From Hyaloscypha bicolor E (taxonomy: Eukaryota > Ascomycota > Leotiomycetes > Helotiales > Hyaloscyphaceae), in assembly GCF_002865645.1 (NCBI RefSeq), contig NW_020194589.1, positions 1,038,812 to 1,102,811 on the forward strand: 64,000 nt of DNA, in the 5' to 3' direction. Shown here piece after piece: positions 13,360 through 26,020 of the stretch (the first letter of the stretch is position 1; the number at the start of each line of letters is the position of its first letter). Below the pieces are notes generated by a model. The model did not search any database, had not been told where the DNA came from, and saw nothing but the letters and a program-made list of their open reading frames with translations. The translations under genes were made by a program, and so were the position numbers.

Positions 13360-14440
13360 TATTGGGTTTAAATCTGCTATTTATAAAAGCTTCTGGAATA
13401 TTATAGTTTTAGGAAAATAATATCTTTATATTCTTGGAATAATATATAGATATATATAAGAACTATTATATTTCTAATAATACTAAAAGAAAGAAAATTA
13501 TCTATTATATCTCTTCTATTTATAAGAATTAGATTAAAACTATATTAAAGTATTATACTAATAATTTAGGAGATTACTAGAAAACTAAGTTTTTTAAGGC
13601 CTTATTAAAGGAATTTTAAGAATATAACTGGGAAATACTCAAAATTAGTTATAACTTTCTTAATTAAATTATTATATAAGCCTAGAATAAAGGAATCTCT
13701 TTTAAGTTTTATATTAATATATTTAATAAAATATTAAAGGAATTACTAAAGAGGAAAAAAATAGATGAAATTACTTAATACTAAAAATTTATAAGAGGAT
13801 TATCTATTCTAGTAAGGGATTATATTTTTAAGAATACGAATTTCGAGCCTATAGATATTTCTATCTATAAATATAGTAAAATATATAAGAAAGTAGTAAT
13901 ATCCTATTAGTATAAAGAGAAGAAATACCGTTTTAATATTACTAATAACCTAGATATATCTAGACTTAGATAAGAATACTTGGATATAGTAGTTTATAAT
14001 AAAGTTCCTAAACTAGAAAACGATTATTCTTTACTAGTCTCTCCTATTATATTTCCTGAAGCTACTATATATATAAATAAGAAAAGAATTTAACCTATAG
14101 CTAATTATATAAAACCTACTAAAAGTAGTAAATCTAAAGGAAATAATATTAACTAGCTAGTAAAAAGTCTAGAAAAACTATCTATTATTACTATAACTTA
14201 AGAGAACCTATAAAAATAATTTAATATAGTTATTATTATAATTCGAGAGAATATTTGTAATTTATTTATTTATATAATCTAGTTAATTATAATAAGTATA
14301 ATAGTATTAATAGCCTAGTAAGTATAATTCGGGTCTTTGGAAAAAATATATTAGAAGTTATAATAAAAGATATAGAGAATACTATAGTAGCTATAGTAAT
14401 TAAACTAGAATAGATAGAGGGTCTAAATAACTATATTCTA
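13360..14440 (+). pseudogene. gag-like relic of element B
   Basis: A long plus-strand frame broken only by TAA/TAG. It reads NTKRKKIIYYISSIYKN, YTNNLGDYQKTKFFKALLKEF and NFEPIDISIYKYSKIYKKVV among others. This resembles the capsid-type gag region of fungal gypsy elements, with its conserved aromatic and charged pattern and F.R.LLKEF-like helices. It lies upstream of the protease motif, as expected. Confidence 0.6.
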
Positions 14441-14679
14441 AAGGAAGTTAGTCTTAAATATAATTAGAAAATATTATTTAAATTAATATAGTTTATAGTA
14501 TAGATCTAGAACTAAAAGAATAAATTTGTTATAGGTACTATAATAGAAATAAAAATAATAATATTAACCTAAAATATATTTATATTTCTTAGTTCTATTA
14601 TTTATTAATAGAAGAACTTATAAATTATAAATATACTTACTAATTTAATAGAAAATAGTATAAAAGGCTATTTAAGTCT

Positions 14680-14770
14680 GGATAAGAAAGTATTGCCTTT
14701 TTTCTTACTAGTAAATACCGGTAGTTTAATTAAATTATTTCTTAAGTCCGAAAAGGAGAATTTAATTATA
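14680..14770 (+). pseudogene. Aspartic protease motif relic of element B
   Basis: The frame reads FLLVNTGSLIKLFL. The retropepsin signature LLVDTGS.I.L has its catalytic D changed to N (GAT to AAT). Position between gag and RT fits. Confidence 0.6.
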
Positions 14771-16799
14771 ATTTAAATATTTGACTCAAAAATATCTAGA
14801 GATTAATAGAAGATATCTAGTTTACTAGATAAGAAAGAGAAAAGGGAACTGGCTAACTAGGATTTATATATAGAAATAAGTAAGTTATATCTAGGGAATC
14901 TGAATAGCTACTTTATCTTAGAGGAAATTATATTAGAATTACTAATATTTCAGGTTCTGGAATTAATAAATAGTACTAAGATTTGGTTATAAATAGTATT
15001 TCTATTAATACTATAATAGATTTCTTATTAAAAAGAAAAGAAAAAAAATAGAAATAGCTAAAAAGGTTTTCTGAAAACAAGCTAAAATAAAAGAAAAGCT
15101 ATCTTATATAAGAGGCCAGAAGAATACTATTCTAAAAAGTAATAAATAAGAAAATAGTCTAGTTAAGAATATAAATATTAATACTTCCGGAAATAAATTA
15201 AATAAATTAGGAACTTAGTATATTTTTAATTATAATAAGTAAAAGACTTCTAAAATTAATAATATTTTAATAAGGCTATTAAAAAAAGTAACTATTTTAT
15301 TTCTAAAGATTTAGAAAGAAATAAGAATATTTATTAATATTTTAAAGATACTAGATCTAGCTAGTATATTTTAGAATTAATAAATTAAGGATAATATTCT
15401 CTATCTTATTATCTTATAAATAGGAAATATTATTATATTAAATATAGTTAGATATACTAAGAAATTTATAGAACTAGTGGCTATAGCCTATATAATAAAT
15501 AAAATATTTAAGGAATTAGAAATACTAGCTTAGGTATCTAATACTAATAAGATTATTTAATTTCAAAGTAATAGTATTAATATTCGAATATTACTAGCTT
15601 ATAAATATATTATATAAGCTCTATATTTCCGGTTTATATTTTAAGGACCTTAAGGAAATATTAAATATAAAGAAATAATTAATACTAGAACTAAAGTTAA
15701 TATTTTTTCTAAAAAGATCTCTAGAAATATTAGTAAAATAGTATATAATACTATAGATTATTAAATATTTACTATTACTAGAATAGAATTTGGATTTATA
15801 GAAATAGTAAAGCTTAAAGCTAAGGTTATAAATAAAGTAAAATATAAAGATATATTTTTCCTAATTAAAAGAGCTCTAAAGATTCTATTTAGTTAATTAT
15901 TTTTAGTAAAAATAAAAATAAATATTATATATTAGAATAATAGTTTATAAAATAGAAGATTTACTAATTTTAAAAATAACTAGAATACCTATACTATTAT
16001 AATTATTCTATTTTTAAAGAATATTAGGAAGTAGAAAAAAGTAATAGTTTAAAAATACTAAGCTTCTAGAATTAAGAAATTAAGTAATATGAAATAAGAA
16101 ACTAATAATAAAAAAGAAAAATAGAGCCTGGTATTATAACTAGTAGTAATATTAGAAGAAATAGAAAGATACCGGAATTTCTTATAGATTTTTTTATTTT
16201 AGGTTTAAGAGTTTAGGAAATTAATAATATTTTTAGAGAAACTAAAATAGAAAAGGCTCTAATTAAAGTATTATTAAGAGTAGTTCCGGATTTAATAAAA
16301 AAGGAAATAAAAAGAGTATTAAGTAAAGATATTTCTAAAAAAGAAATAGAATAATATCTCCTAATAATAAAAGAATATATTTCCGAGGCTAAGAAATATT
16401 AAACCTAAAACTAGAAAGAATTCTGGAATATATAGGAGCTTAAGAAAAATATATTAAAACTTTAGATAAAAAGATACTTTCTATATCTAATTAGAAAAAA
16501 GCTAAGTAAAAAGGTTATAAATTCCGGAGATTAGATAAAAAGAATACTAGAAAAAATAGCTATAGCTCTTAAAGAAAATAATAATAATTATAGTCTATTT
16601 CTAGTTACGGGAATATATAAAATAAAGAATAAGAAGATTTAATTAGTAAATACTAATAATAGAACTAGAAAAGGCCCTAGTAAATATCCGAACTAGTTTA
16701 AAAAATCTAAAGCTAAAGAATACCTATAGGAATATACTAGGAAGTATAAGAATTACTTTTTATTAAAGATATTAGCTATTCTAAAAGATTTATAACTTA

Positions 16800-17650
16800 T
16801 TCCGGAATGTTTTAAATAATTAGATATTAGTAATTAGTTCTAGGAAAAAGAACTAGCTATATTTCGAGAATTAATAATTAATTAAGAAGATATAATTATA
16901 TTTAATTAGAAAGAAATAGGAAAAGTTTATAAGAATATTAGCTTATTTATTCTAATTAAAACTATTAAGTATAAAGCCTAGTAAGAGAAGAATTTCCTAT
17001 ATTTCAAAGCTCTAATACTAGTAGTAGTAAAAATATTATTAAAATACTTAGATTATAGAATCTTTAAAAAATATAATAAACCTTACTAAAATCTATAGTT
17101 CTTGGTTATAAAAAAGGTTACTAGGACTTATAAACTAATTAATACTATTATAAAAATGAATTTAGTAATTTTATAAGATACTAATTTATTTTTATTTACT
17201 AATAAGATCTTAGAGAAATTTACTAGATATACTTATATTTCTCTAATTAATTTCTTTTTTAAATATAATTAACTTATACTAGATACTTATAATAGAGATT
17301 TAATTATATTTATAATATTTTTGGGACTATTAAGAAAAATTATACTATTTTAGGGAGCTACTAATTCTATTATATAGTTTATATAGGTTATTATAACTAT
17401 TCTAAAGAATCTATTTCCCAAAATCACTATATTATTTATTAATAATATTAGAGTTAAAGGACCTTATATAGACTATAATAGGTAATTTATCTTATTTGAA
17501 ATTCGATATTTTATATTTAAATACCTTTAAAACCTGGATATAACTTTAGATAAAGTTAAATAAACCAGGGCTAGTATTAGAGAAAAATTACAGTTTTATT
17601 ATAATAGTATAATTATTATTAGCTTTATTTATAGAATACTTGAAAGAAGC
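16800..17650 (+). pseudogene. Reverse transcriptase relic of element B
   Basis: Plus-strand frame with stops reads LVIKKVTRTYKLINTIIKMN, then YTYISLINFF, DLITFIIFLGLLRKI, GATNSIIQF and LFINNIRVKGPYIDY. This is the gypsy-type RT of the fungal group with an F.DDIGVKGP active-site motif. The DD pair is NN at 17441-17446. The frame ends where element C is inserted and its RNase H part resumes at 24267. Confidence 0.82.
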
Positions 17651-17896
17651 TATTATGATTCCCAGATACTAGATGCCTTCTAGATACACGTGACGCGGCC
17701 GCCTCGCTAGGAAAGTATGCTTGAAATATACTAGAGATATTTAGAAGGCTAAGCTTTTTCGGAACTAGTATATTATAGGATATATATATTTCCTTAAAGC
17801 CTCCTGTATTCTAGTTTTTCTTTCCTTAGCTTTGAATTGTCTTTATAAGGGATTTTCTATCTTGCTTTCTAAGCCCTAAATACTATACTTATAATA
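17651..17896 (+). repeat. 5' LTR of element C
   Basis: 246 bp. Differs from 24016-24261 at roughly 30 sites by eye, nearly all transitions. Both copies keep an identical GC-rich core at LTR positions 31-53 (17681-17703) containing CACGTG and a GCGGCCGC octamer. Confidence 0.9.
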
Positions 17897-18359
17897 GTAT
17901 TTAAAGCTTATTTTCTTTAATCCTATAGAGGATTTCAAATAAACTAATTTAGAATTATTAGAAATATAGGTACTATTAAGATAATAGAACTTTAGAAACA
18001 CGAGTAATAGACTCTAGAATAATAAAAGTAAAAAGCTTTAGAACTTTTAGAGAAATTAGGTATTTATATCTTTATAAATATATACTAGTAGTATATTAGA
18101 AATTCTCCCGAAAACCCGAAAATTAAAGAATCTTAAATAAAGGCTACTTTTTAACTAAGTTCTAGAATAATAGGCACCTATAGGCTAGTAACCTAACTAT
18201 TACTCTTAAGCCCTATCCTATAATCTTATAAGCCCCATATATATACCGGTAATAAGATTACTAGAAAGGATATAGTAGAGGAAAAGTATAATAGGTCGAC
18301 TTTCCAGAATATTACATAACCAGGAACTATATTAACTTCCGCTAAGGCTTCCGATAAAG

Positions 18360-19740
18360 CTCTTACTAGTTTAGGTTGTCTTATTAGTAGCCTTTCTTAA
18401 ACCGAACATCTCGTTAGTATTTCTAGAGAATTTATAGACAAGTTTATGGAAATAGAACTCTCTGCTTTTATTATAAAGCTTCTAAAGACTAAAGACTATA
18501 TTATTATTAGAGAGTTATATAAATAGGCCAAGGAACCTAATATCTTGCTTTTAGATATTAATATTATTATAAAGAGCTATTAAGAGAATATCTAAAGAGC
18601 TATTTTATATAAGAATACTTATAGTTATAATAAAGCTATTCTCGAGAATACTAAGCTCTATAATACTAAGCTCGAGAATAAAGTCAAATATTATATAGCT
18701 ATAGTAGATTGGCTTATAATAGCTCTAATTACTTCTGCTCTGCCTATTCCGGCTACTCTAAACCCTTTTTAAAAGAATTCCGAACTATCTCTCGCTTATT
18801 CCTGTCTAGGATTCCTTATATCTTATACTTTCTTTAGAAATACTAGAGTTACTAAGCTTCTAGATCTAACTTTTTTTACTAGAGATTATATTATCTTTAA
18901 TAACTGGCTAGTTTAGATTAAGAATAAGCTATAAGGAAATACTAATTTATATTTCTTAGAGGATCTCAAGATTATTTATATTTCTAGTAAACTTACTAGT
19001 AATACTCTTACCCTAACTAATTCTCGTATAAATAAAGATAGTTCGAATTAGTACTATTAGCTCTTAAAGTTCTACTCTTACTTAAAGAAGCTATACTCTA
19101 ATCCTAATAAGATATAGAATACTTGCTATAACTTTAGTAAGCTTTATATATATTTTAGTTAGGTATTCCAGGAGTTCTATATTTTTTTCTTGCAACTATC
19201 TATAGAAAATAGTATTAGTCTTTAAGATATTAAGTATGAACTAAACGAGAAGCTCTTACTAAAGCTCTAGAAGTTAGTATATATATACTATAATAACTTT
19301 TCTATTAATATTACTTGCTTTACTTAGTACTATACTACTAATAATTAATAGATTAAGGCTATATATAAGAAGACTAAGGAGTATAAGAAAATAGGAGCTA
19401 GTCTAGCTAAGTTTATTCCCGGTACTATATTCTTATATACTCCTAAAAAGGAACCCTAGAAGCTTATATTTATTACTCTAGTTAAATATATACTTTTATA
19501 TAAGTATAAGTAATGTTTTATAAAAACTAAGGATCTTTTAATTATTAAGTTCTTTAATTATAATAAGTTCGGCTATTATATTAGATATTACTTGTACTTG
19601 TATAGTAAGGAAACTAAGGTAGCTTTATTTAGGATTAAGCCGGGCCTGGTTCCTATTCTTTTAAAGAAATTATATAGTTTAGTTTCTGAATCTAAAAAGA
19701 ATCCGGAAAATAAGTATTCCTAAAAAAAGTCTTTACTTTA
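18360..19740 (+). pseudogene. gag relic with zinc knuckle, element C
   Basis: Plus-strand frame with RIP stops reads REFIDKFMEIELSAF, then later KFFNYNKFGYYIRYYLYLYS at about 19548-19607. The second stretch is the shape of a CCHC zinc knuckle, with cysteines (TGT) changed to tyrosine (TAT). The preceding region is the expected capsid length. It is followed by the protease. Confidence 0.7.
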
Positions 19741-19799
19741 GGGGCTTATAATATAGATTTAGTAGAGATTAACTTAACTTGTCTAATAGGAGGGGATGC

Positions 19800-19930
19800 T
19801 CTTATAATGCCCTATACTATTAGTATAAATGAATTAGGAATTAAGTTTTTTTTCCTTATTAATACTAGAGCTAATAATTATGCCTTTATTAATATAAAGC
19901 TTGCTTAGCTTATAGAATAATTCTTAGAAG
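19800..19930 (+). pseudogene. Protease motif relic of element C
   Basis: The frame reads GIKFFFLINTRANNYAFINIKLA, matching the retropepsin pattern LVDTGA.SYAFI with D changed to N and G changed to R. Both are G-to-A changes. Confidence 0.7.
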
Positions 19931-20699
19931 TGAAATTATAACCCTTTCCCTTATTTTATACTATATGCGGTTTTAATAGAAAGCTAGCTAAGTTTACTAA
20001 GAAATATATAGAAGTCTTACTTCTAATTAATAAATAAAATATTAATATATTTATAATTATTCTAAATCTTAGAGATTATAATATTATTCTTAGTAGAAAA
20101 TAAGTAGTATATATTAATATTCTAGTTAATTATAGAAGATATAGGCTTATATAGCTAAAGAATAAGCCTAAATCTATATAATTTGGTTTTATTATTAGTA
20201 CTTTATAGTAATAGCTAGAAAAGTAATCTAATAAGAAGTATTAAAAGAATACTAATTAATAAGATTCTATTATAAGCTATTTCTAGAAACCTTTTATTCT
20301 AAAGTAATCTTTTTCTTTTTAGACTAATTAGAGGAAATTATATAATATTATAGAAAAGAAGCTTCTATAGCCCGATTAAGATATAATATCTAAGTAAAAG
20401 CTAAAGAAACAGAAAGAGATCCTTAATAAGAAGTAAATACTAGATCTAGCTATTCTTATTTCTATAATATTTAATTATATAGCTAAGAGAGAAAAGAATA
20501 TTATTAGCCGAATCTCTATTTACGAGATTAATAAAGAGCTTAAAGCTCGGGAAAGAAAAGCTATTCATGGTCTAGAGAATTAATAATTAGGAGAAATAGA
20601 GCTTTAGTAGCTCTAGAGAATATTACCTCCGGAACTTAAGGAATATGCCTCTATTTTCTCTAAGAAGAAATCTAATATCCTTCTCTCCTATAGATTATA

Positions 20700-21930
20700 T
20701 AATTATAAGATTTAGATTAAAGGCCTAAAGGAAACTAAGAGTATTAGATACTAATTTTTCCGGTAGTAGTTTACTTAAGAGCTTCTAGAAATCAAGTATT
20801 TCTTGGAAGATAATCTGGCTAAGGGCTTTATTAAAGCTAGTTAAGCTTCCTTTACTTTACTAGTTCTTTTTATAAAGAAAGTAAATAGAGATTTATGCTT
20901 TTGTATTAATTTCTACTATCTAAATAATATTATCCGGAAGAATTAATATTTCCTTTTACTTATTAATAAGACTTTAAGTTAATTATCTAAAGCTAAGATT
21001 TATACTAAATTAGATATTTGCTAAGCTTTCTATTATATAGCTATAAACCCGGACTTTTAGGAGCTAATAATATTTCATACCTGCTATAAAATATATAAAT
21101 ATAATATTTTCTGGAAAGGCTTTATAAATAGCCCGGCTATATATTAGTATTATATAAATAATATATTCTTTAAGTATCTAGATAACTTTTATATAATATA
21201 TCTTAATAATATTCTTATTTACTTAGAGAACCTAGTAAAGTACAAATAGTATATATGAAAAGTATTAGACTACTTATACCTTACTAGCCTCTAAGCAAAT
21301 ATTAAGAAATCGGAATTTAAGATTATATATATAAAGTATTTAGGCTTTATTATTTCTATATCTGGTATTAAAATAGATCCTAATAAAGTTAAAGTAATAT
21401 ATAACTAGTAATCTCTAAAAATAATTAAGGGTATATAATTCTTCCATAGCTTTTATAACTTTTATAAATGCTTTATTAGAGAATATAGACAAATTACTAG
21501 ACTCTTTACCTTATTTATAAAAAAGGGTATTTCCTTTAAATAATCCGAGTAATATTAAAAGGCTTTTACTTATCTAAAGAAAGCTATAATTTCTATTTTA
21601 ATTCTATAATACTATAATTTAGATCTGCCTATAATAATAGAAATAGATATATCTAAAGAAATAGTTACTAGTCTATTTTCTTAATAAGACCCAGAAATAG
21701 GCCTTTAGTATTCTATAGCTTATTTTTCCAAAACTATATTCCTAGTAAAACTTAATTATAATATATATAATAAGGAGATACTTATTATAGTACAAGTATT
21801 AGAGAAATAAAGAACTAAGCTAGAGGGCCTTTAGGACACTCCCTTTAAGGTCTATTCTAATTACTATATCTTAGAGTACTTTATAACTACTAAGAAGCTC
21901 TTTTCTTAATAAGCTAGATAAGCTAAGCTC
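20700..21930 (+). pseudogene. Reverse transcriptase and RNase H relic of element C
   Basis: The plus frame reads INFYYLNNIIRKN.YPLLLINKTL, LSKAKIYTKLDI, then IIYLNNILIYLENL. This is the Ty3/gypsy RT pattern DYR.LN..T..N.YPLP, L..AKIFTKLDL and VYLDDILIYS. The YLDD box is YLNN at 21199-21210. Further on LPIIIEIDISKEIVTSLFS (about 21633-21690) corresponds to the RNase H start (ETDAS). Confidence 0.85.
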
Positions 21931-22479
21931 TTATTCCGCTATTATTTTAAGCTTATATATTATTCTAGAAAATTAAATAAGTAAGTAAATACTTTATTAC
22001 GAAAATAAAATAAAGTAGATACTTAGGGCCAGATTAAGGAAAAGCTATAAACTCAAGTACTTCTTCCCAAAAATAAGATTAATCCGGAGATTATTTATAA
22101 CTTATAGCTTATAGTAATACTCTATAAAATTAGCTTACTTAATCCGGAATTCGGCCCTAAAAACCAAGTATATACTAAAGATTTTCCAGAGAAAAATATT
22201 CCTATTAGAGGTATAATTTCCCTAAAAAAAGATATTCTCTTAGAAACTTTACTAGTAAACTCTACTATAATAGCTCCTATAAAAGTATTATTAGAGGCTC
22301 CTGCCAAGTATAATAGTTTATAACTTGTAAATAAGATCCTATAGGATAATTATATATTACTAGATCTAGAGAAGCTATATATAATAGCCTAAGCCAAAAA
22401 TAATATCTAGATACTATAAAACGGCCTCCTTTTATATTATAGAAAACTTTATATTACGAAGGACGAAATAATCTTGGGT

Positions 22480-23010
22480 TATTCTTGCGGATTGCCCTAA
22501 TCTATAAAGTATATAATAAACTTCTTTCTAGATATCCTGGATATATAAAGCTCTGTTAGCTACTAAAGAAGTAATATTATTAGCTATTTATAGGCAAGGA
22601 TATTAATTAATACTATAGTAATTACTATACTTATAGAAAATTATATATACCTAGAAATAAGAAGCCTAGTTTACTTTATTCCCTTCTAGTTCCTAATTAC
22701 TCCTAGTAATATATTACCGTAAACTTTAAGAGCTATTTAGAAAGTAAATCGGGCTATAATATAATTACTATATTCGTAAATTACTTATTTAAGTACCTAA
22801 TTATAATTCCCGTATAAGATATAATTATAGCTAAGTAGCTAGTATCCCTGTTTTTATTTTATATAATATACTAAGTAGGTATTCTAGAAATAATTATATT
22901 AGATTAGGGACCCTAATTTATATCCGATTTTTAAAGCGAATTCTATATAAGAATTAGTACTAAGCTTAAGCTCTTAATAGCTAATTACTCTTAAATAGAC
23001 GAATAAACGG
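22480..23010 (+). pseudogene. Integrase relic of element C
   Basis: An HHCC-like region at about 22520-22670 (RYPGYIKLC..., then NYYTYRKLYIPR) is followed by VNFKSYLESKSGYNIITIFVNYLFKYLIIIPV. This matches VDFI..LP.S.GYD.I.V.VDR.SK of gypsy integrases. The first catalytic D is now N. Confidence 0.75.
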
Positions 23011-23349
23011 AAATTATTAATTAGTACTTTAATTAGAGATTATATTTATATATTAATTATTACTAGAATAACTAGAATAAATAGGTTACTATAATTAATT
23101 ATTAATAAGCCTCTCTTTAGTATGAAACTATTAGCTAGTTCCTATTTATAACGGAAAAGGGCTATAAACCTCGTATTTCTCTAGACTAGAACTCCCCTAT
23201 TAAAGCTAGCTTACCTAAGGAGAAGCTAAATAGGGATAAAGCTAAAGTATTAGTAAATTAATTATATGAATTATAGTAACTTGCCTAAGGCTATATGAAA
23301 TAAGTATAGGAATAATATATAATATAAGCTAATAAATACTATTATTTAA

Positions 23350-23790
23350 TTAATTTTAAAATCGGGAATAAAGTATAAGTTATTATAAAGTACTAGAAAT
23401 CTAATTATCTGAGCCGGAAGCTAGAGAACTAAATAGAGGGCCTATTTGAGATTCTAGAATAGTATAGCTACTTGTTTTCCTAAAGCTACCGGAAACTATA
23501 AAGATATACCTAGTTTTCTATATAGAAAAGCTATAAAAGAACTCCTAGAATTCTTTACTAGGTTAAGTAAACCCGGAACTACCTCTATTAGTACTAGAGG
23601 ATAATAAATAAGAATATGGCATTAAATGAGTTATTATAGTTAAGCTAGTAAGAAATAAGCTAAAGTATAGAATCTAGTAAGTTAGTTAGAATAAAGATCT
23701 AGAATAGTATCTAGCTTTAGTACTAAGTAATAGCCCCCTGGTTTTATAAAGTTTCTATAATAATAATATTAATATATCAGGACCTCTATA
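23350..23790 (+). pseudogene. Integrase C-terminus and chromodomain relic of element C
   Basis: FKIGNKV, SRKLEN.IEGLFEIL and the following aromatic residues match the GPY/F module of chromoviral integrases. About 100 bases on, PLLVLEDNK.EYGIK.VIIVKLVRNKLKYRIQ.V and DLE.YLAL read like a chromodomain (EYEVE.IL..R...L.YLVKW.GY...E.TWEP). A chromodomain would place C among the chromoviruses. Confidence 0.65.
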
Positions 23791-24015
23791 AAACCTATAA
23801 TGCTAGCTAGATTATATAAAAAACGAGACTTGTCTAGAACTCTATGGAAATAATAATAAATCCTCTTAAGTCACGTATTAAAGGCACTGGCTTTTTATAT
23901 ATAATGTTTATATCTGAGATACTAGTTTACTTTGGGAAAGAGAATAGTATGAGATTAGATAGATTAATGGCTTTTATAAAGCTCGGGAATAAGCTTATTC
24001 CGAAAAGAGAAGTAA

Positions 24016-24261
24016 TATTATAATTCCCAGATGCCAGATATCTCCTAGATACACGTGACGCGGCCGCCTTACTAGGGAAGTATACTTGGAATATACTAGA
24101 GATATTTAGAAGGTTAAGCCTCTTTGGGACTAGCGTATTATGGGGTATATATATTTCCTCGAAGCCTCCTATATTCTAGTTTTCCCTTTCTTAGCTTTGA
24201 ATTGTCTTTATAAGGGACCTTTTACCTTACTTTCTAAGCCCTAAATACCGTACCCGTAATA
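24016..24261 (+). repeat. 3' LTR of element C
   Basis: 246 bp, partner of 17651-17896. It keeps more C and G than the 5' copy at several sites (for example ACCGTACCCG where the 5' copy has ACTATACTTA). It is followed directly by the target duplication GAAGC. Confidence 0.9.
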
Positions 24262-24266
24262 GAAGC

Positions 24267-25450
24267 CTTTTAAATTCAGGAATTACCGGGATTTTAAAAT
24301 AGAAATATTATAATAATATAACTAAAAATAAGGCATTTATTAGAATTATTATTTATTATTATATTTGGATTAAAGACTTTATAATTATTACTAAACCTAT
24401 TTACTACTTAATAAAAAAGAATATAATATAGAACTAGAATAATAAATAAAAGTAAGCTATATAAATCCTTTAGAAAAAGCTTACTACTATTTTAATATTT
24501 TATAAGTTATACTATAATTTATTAGAAAGTTAGGAAATAATTATATTAGTAATAGATACTAGCCTAGATAAATAAGATAGAACTCTTGGTTAATATAATA
24601 ATAAAAGAAAAAAGAAAGTTATATAATATAAGTCTAGAATCTAGAATAATATTAAATAGAAATATAATACTACTAAAAGAAAATACTAAGGGCTAATAAA
24701 ATATCTATAGAAAGTATAATTCTGGCTATATAGAATTTATTTTATCCTTAAACTAGATATTAATATACTTGTTATATAGCTAAGTAAAATAGCTATAGAT
24801 TTTTCTAGAACTCTAGTTATTTACTAGCTAATATAGATTTAGTTATTCGATTTTAAAATTAAGTATATTAAGGAAACTAAATATACTATTACTAACGGGT
24901 TATTAAGATATCTATAATAAGAAAATAATACTAAAGATAATAAGAATATTAATAAATAGTTAGTAATAAAGCTTAATACTATTAGAATAGTATTTATTAG
25001 GCAGAAAATTTAAATAAAAGAAGTAGTTCCGGTTTAGTTATATAATATTAAGTTAAGGAATTAGACTCCTAAAACCTTTACTAGATATTTGGATAATAGT
25101 ATTTAATTACTAGAGATTAATAATTAAAGCCTTACTATATCTAGAAGTAAATTAGTAATATTAAAAAATAATAAAATCCGGAAGTTATATAGTAAAGACT
25201 ATAGCCTTTTATATATAATTATTAGTAAAATAGTAAATAATAATACTAACTCTTATACTTTATTTAATAACCCGGCTATTTTACTAGATTTTTTAGATAA
25301 TAGCTATTCCAAATAATACTAGAATATTATATAATACCTTATAATATTTTTTAGACCAGAAGAAATATCTAGAATCGAGTTTCGAAAGTTAAATAAGAAA
25401 GCTTTAAATTATAGTATAAGAAATCAATTATTATAGAGAATTATATCTAA
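24267..25450 (+). pseudogene. RNase H / connection region of element B, resumed after C
   Basis: The frame resumes with NKAFIRIIIYYYIWIKDFIIITKPIYYLIKKN. This matches the stretch following the RT in the same gypsy group (AF.GLC.YYR.WI.DFA....PIY.L.KK). It shows that the B pol gene was continuous before C inserted. Confidence 0.75.
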
Positions 25451-26020
25451 AATATACCTATTTTAATTTATTATTAATAATTAAAAGTAAAAGAAAATCA
25501 TTATTAAAGAGTTATATAATAAGATTAAATATACTAGAAAAGAAAGTACCTTTTATTTAGTAGCTAGCTACTATTACTAGAAAGGTTACTATAATTATAT
25601 ATAGAAGTATATTAATATCTATAAAGTCTATTAGTATAAGAGTAAAAGAAAATAAGAAGAAGCTTTATATCTAATAAAAGCTATATTTCTTTTCTATTAC
25701 TTTAGGATTAATACAATTAAATTACTAGATTATAAAGGATATAACTTATTAGTTATTACTAGAAATAATTTCTTAGGATAGGTTAAGGCTAGATTTTTAA
25801 AGAATCTAACTAGTAAAAAGATTACTAAGTTTATTTAGAAAGAAATTATTTATAAGTATAGTTTATTTAGATAGCTTAAGGTAAATAATAGATCGGAATT
25901 TAAAGAAATAGTAATTCAGGAACTTAATAAACTAGGAATTAATAGAATTATTATTTTAGCCTATAATTCTAAAGGAAATAATATAATTAAAAGAGGATAT
26001 TAACTAATTATTTAAATACT
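25450..26020 (+). pseudogene. Integrase relic of element B
   Basis: Plus frame reads ALYLIKAIFLFYYFRINTIKL, YKGYNLLVITRNNF, VKARFLKNLTSKKITKFI, LKVNNRSEFKEIVIQELNKLG and AYNSKGNNIIKRGY. This is a clear rve integrase. The three catalytic positions D (IDT), D (VDGGSEF) and E (IIERGH) are now N, N and K, all by G-to-A change. The end of pol is near 26830. Confidence 0.82.

Larger units (their letters stand above)
17651..24261 (+). mobile_element. Ty3/gypsy chromodomain retrotransposon C, full length, RIP-inactivated
   Basis: A complete 6611-bp element with LTRs 17651-17896 and 24016-24261, both 246 bp. LTR ends are TATTA...TAATA, the RIP form of TGTTA...TAACA. A perfect 5-bp target duplication GAAGC lies at 17646-17650 and 24262-24266. 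A purine tract GAAAAGAGAAG (about 24002-24012) precedes the 3' LTR. Internally it has gag, zinc knuckle, protease, RT, RNase H, integrase and a chromodomain on the plus strand. It inserted into the pol gene of element B between RT and RNase H. Confidence 0.92.

Noticed and set aside
22122..22307. 61-codon minus-strand ORF
   Set aside because: Lies within element C, antisense to pol; no independent support.
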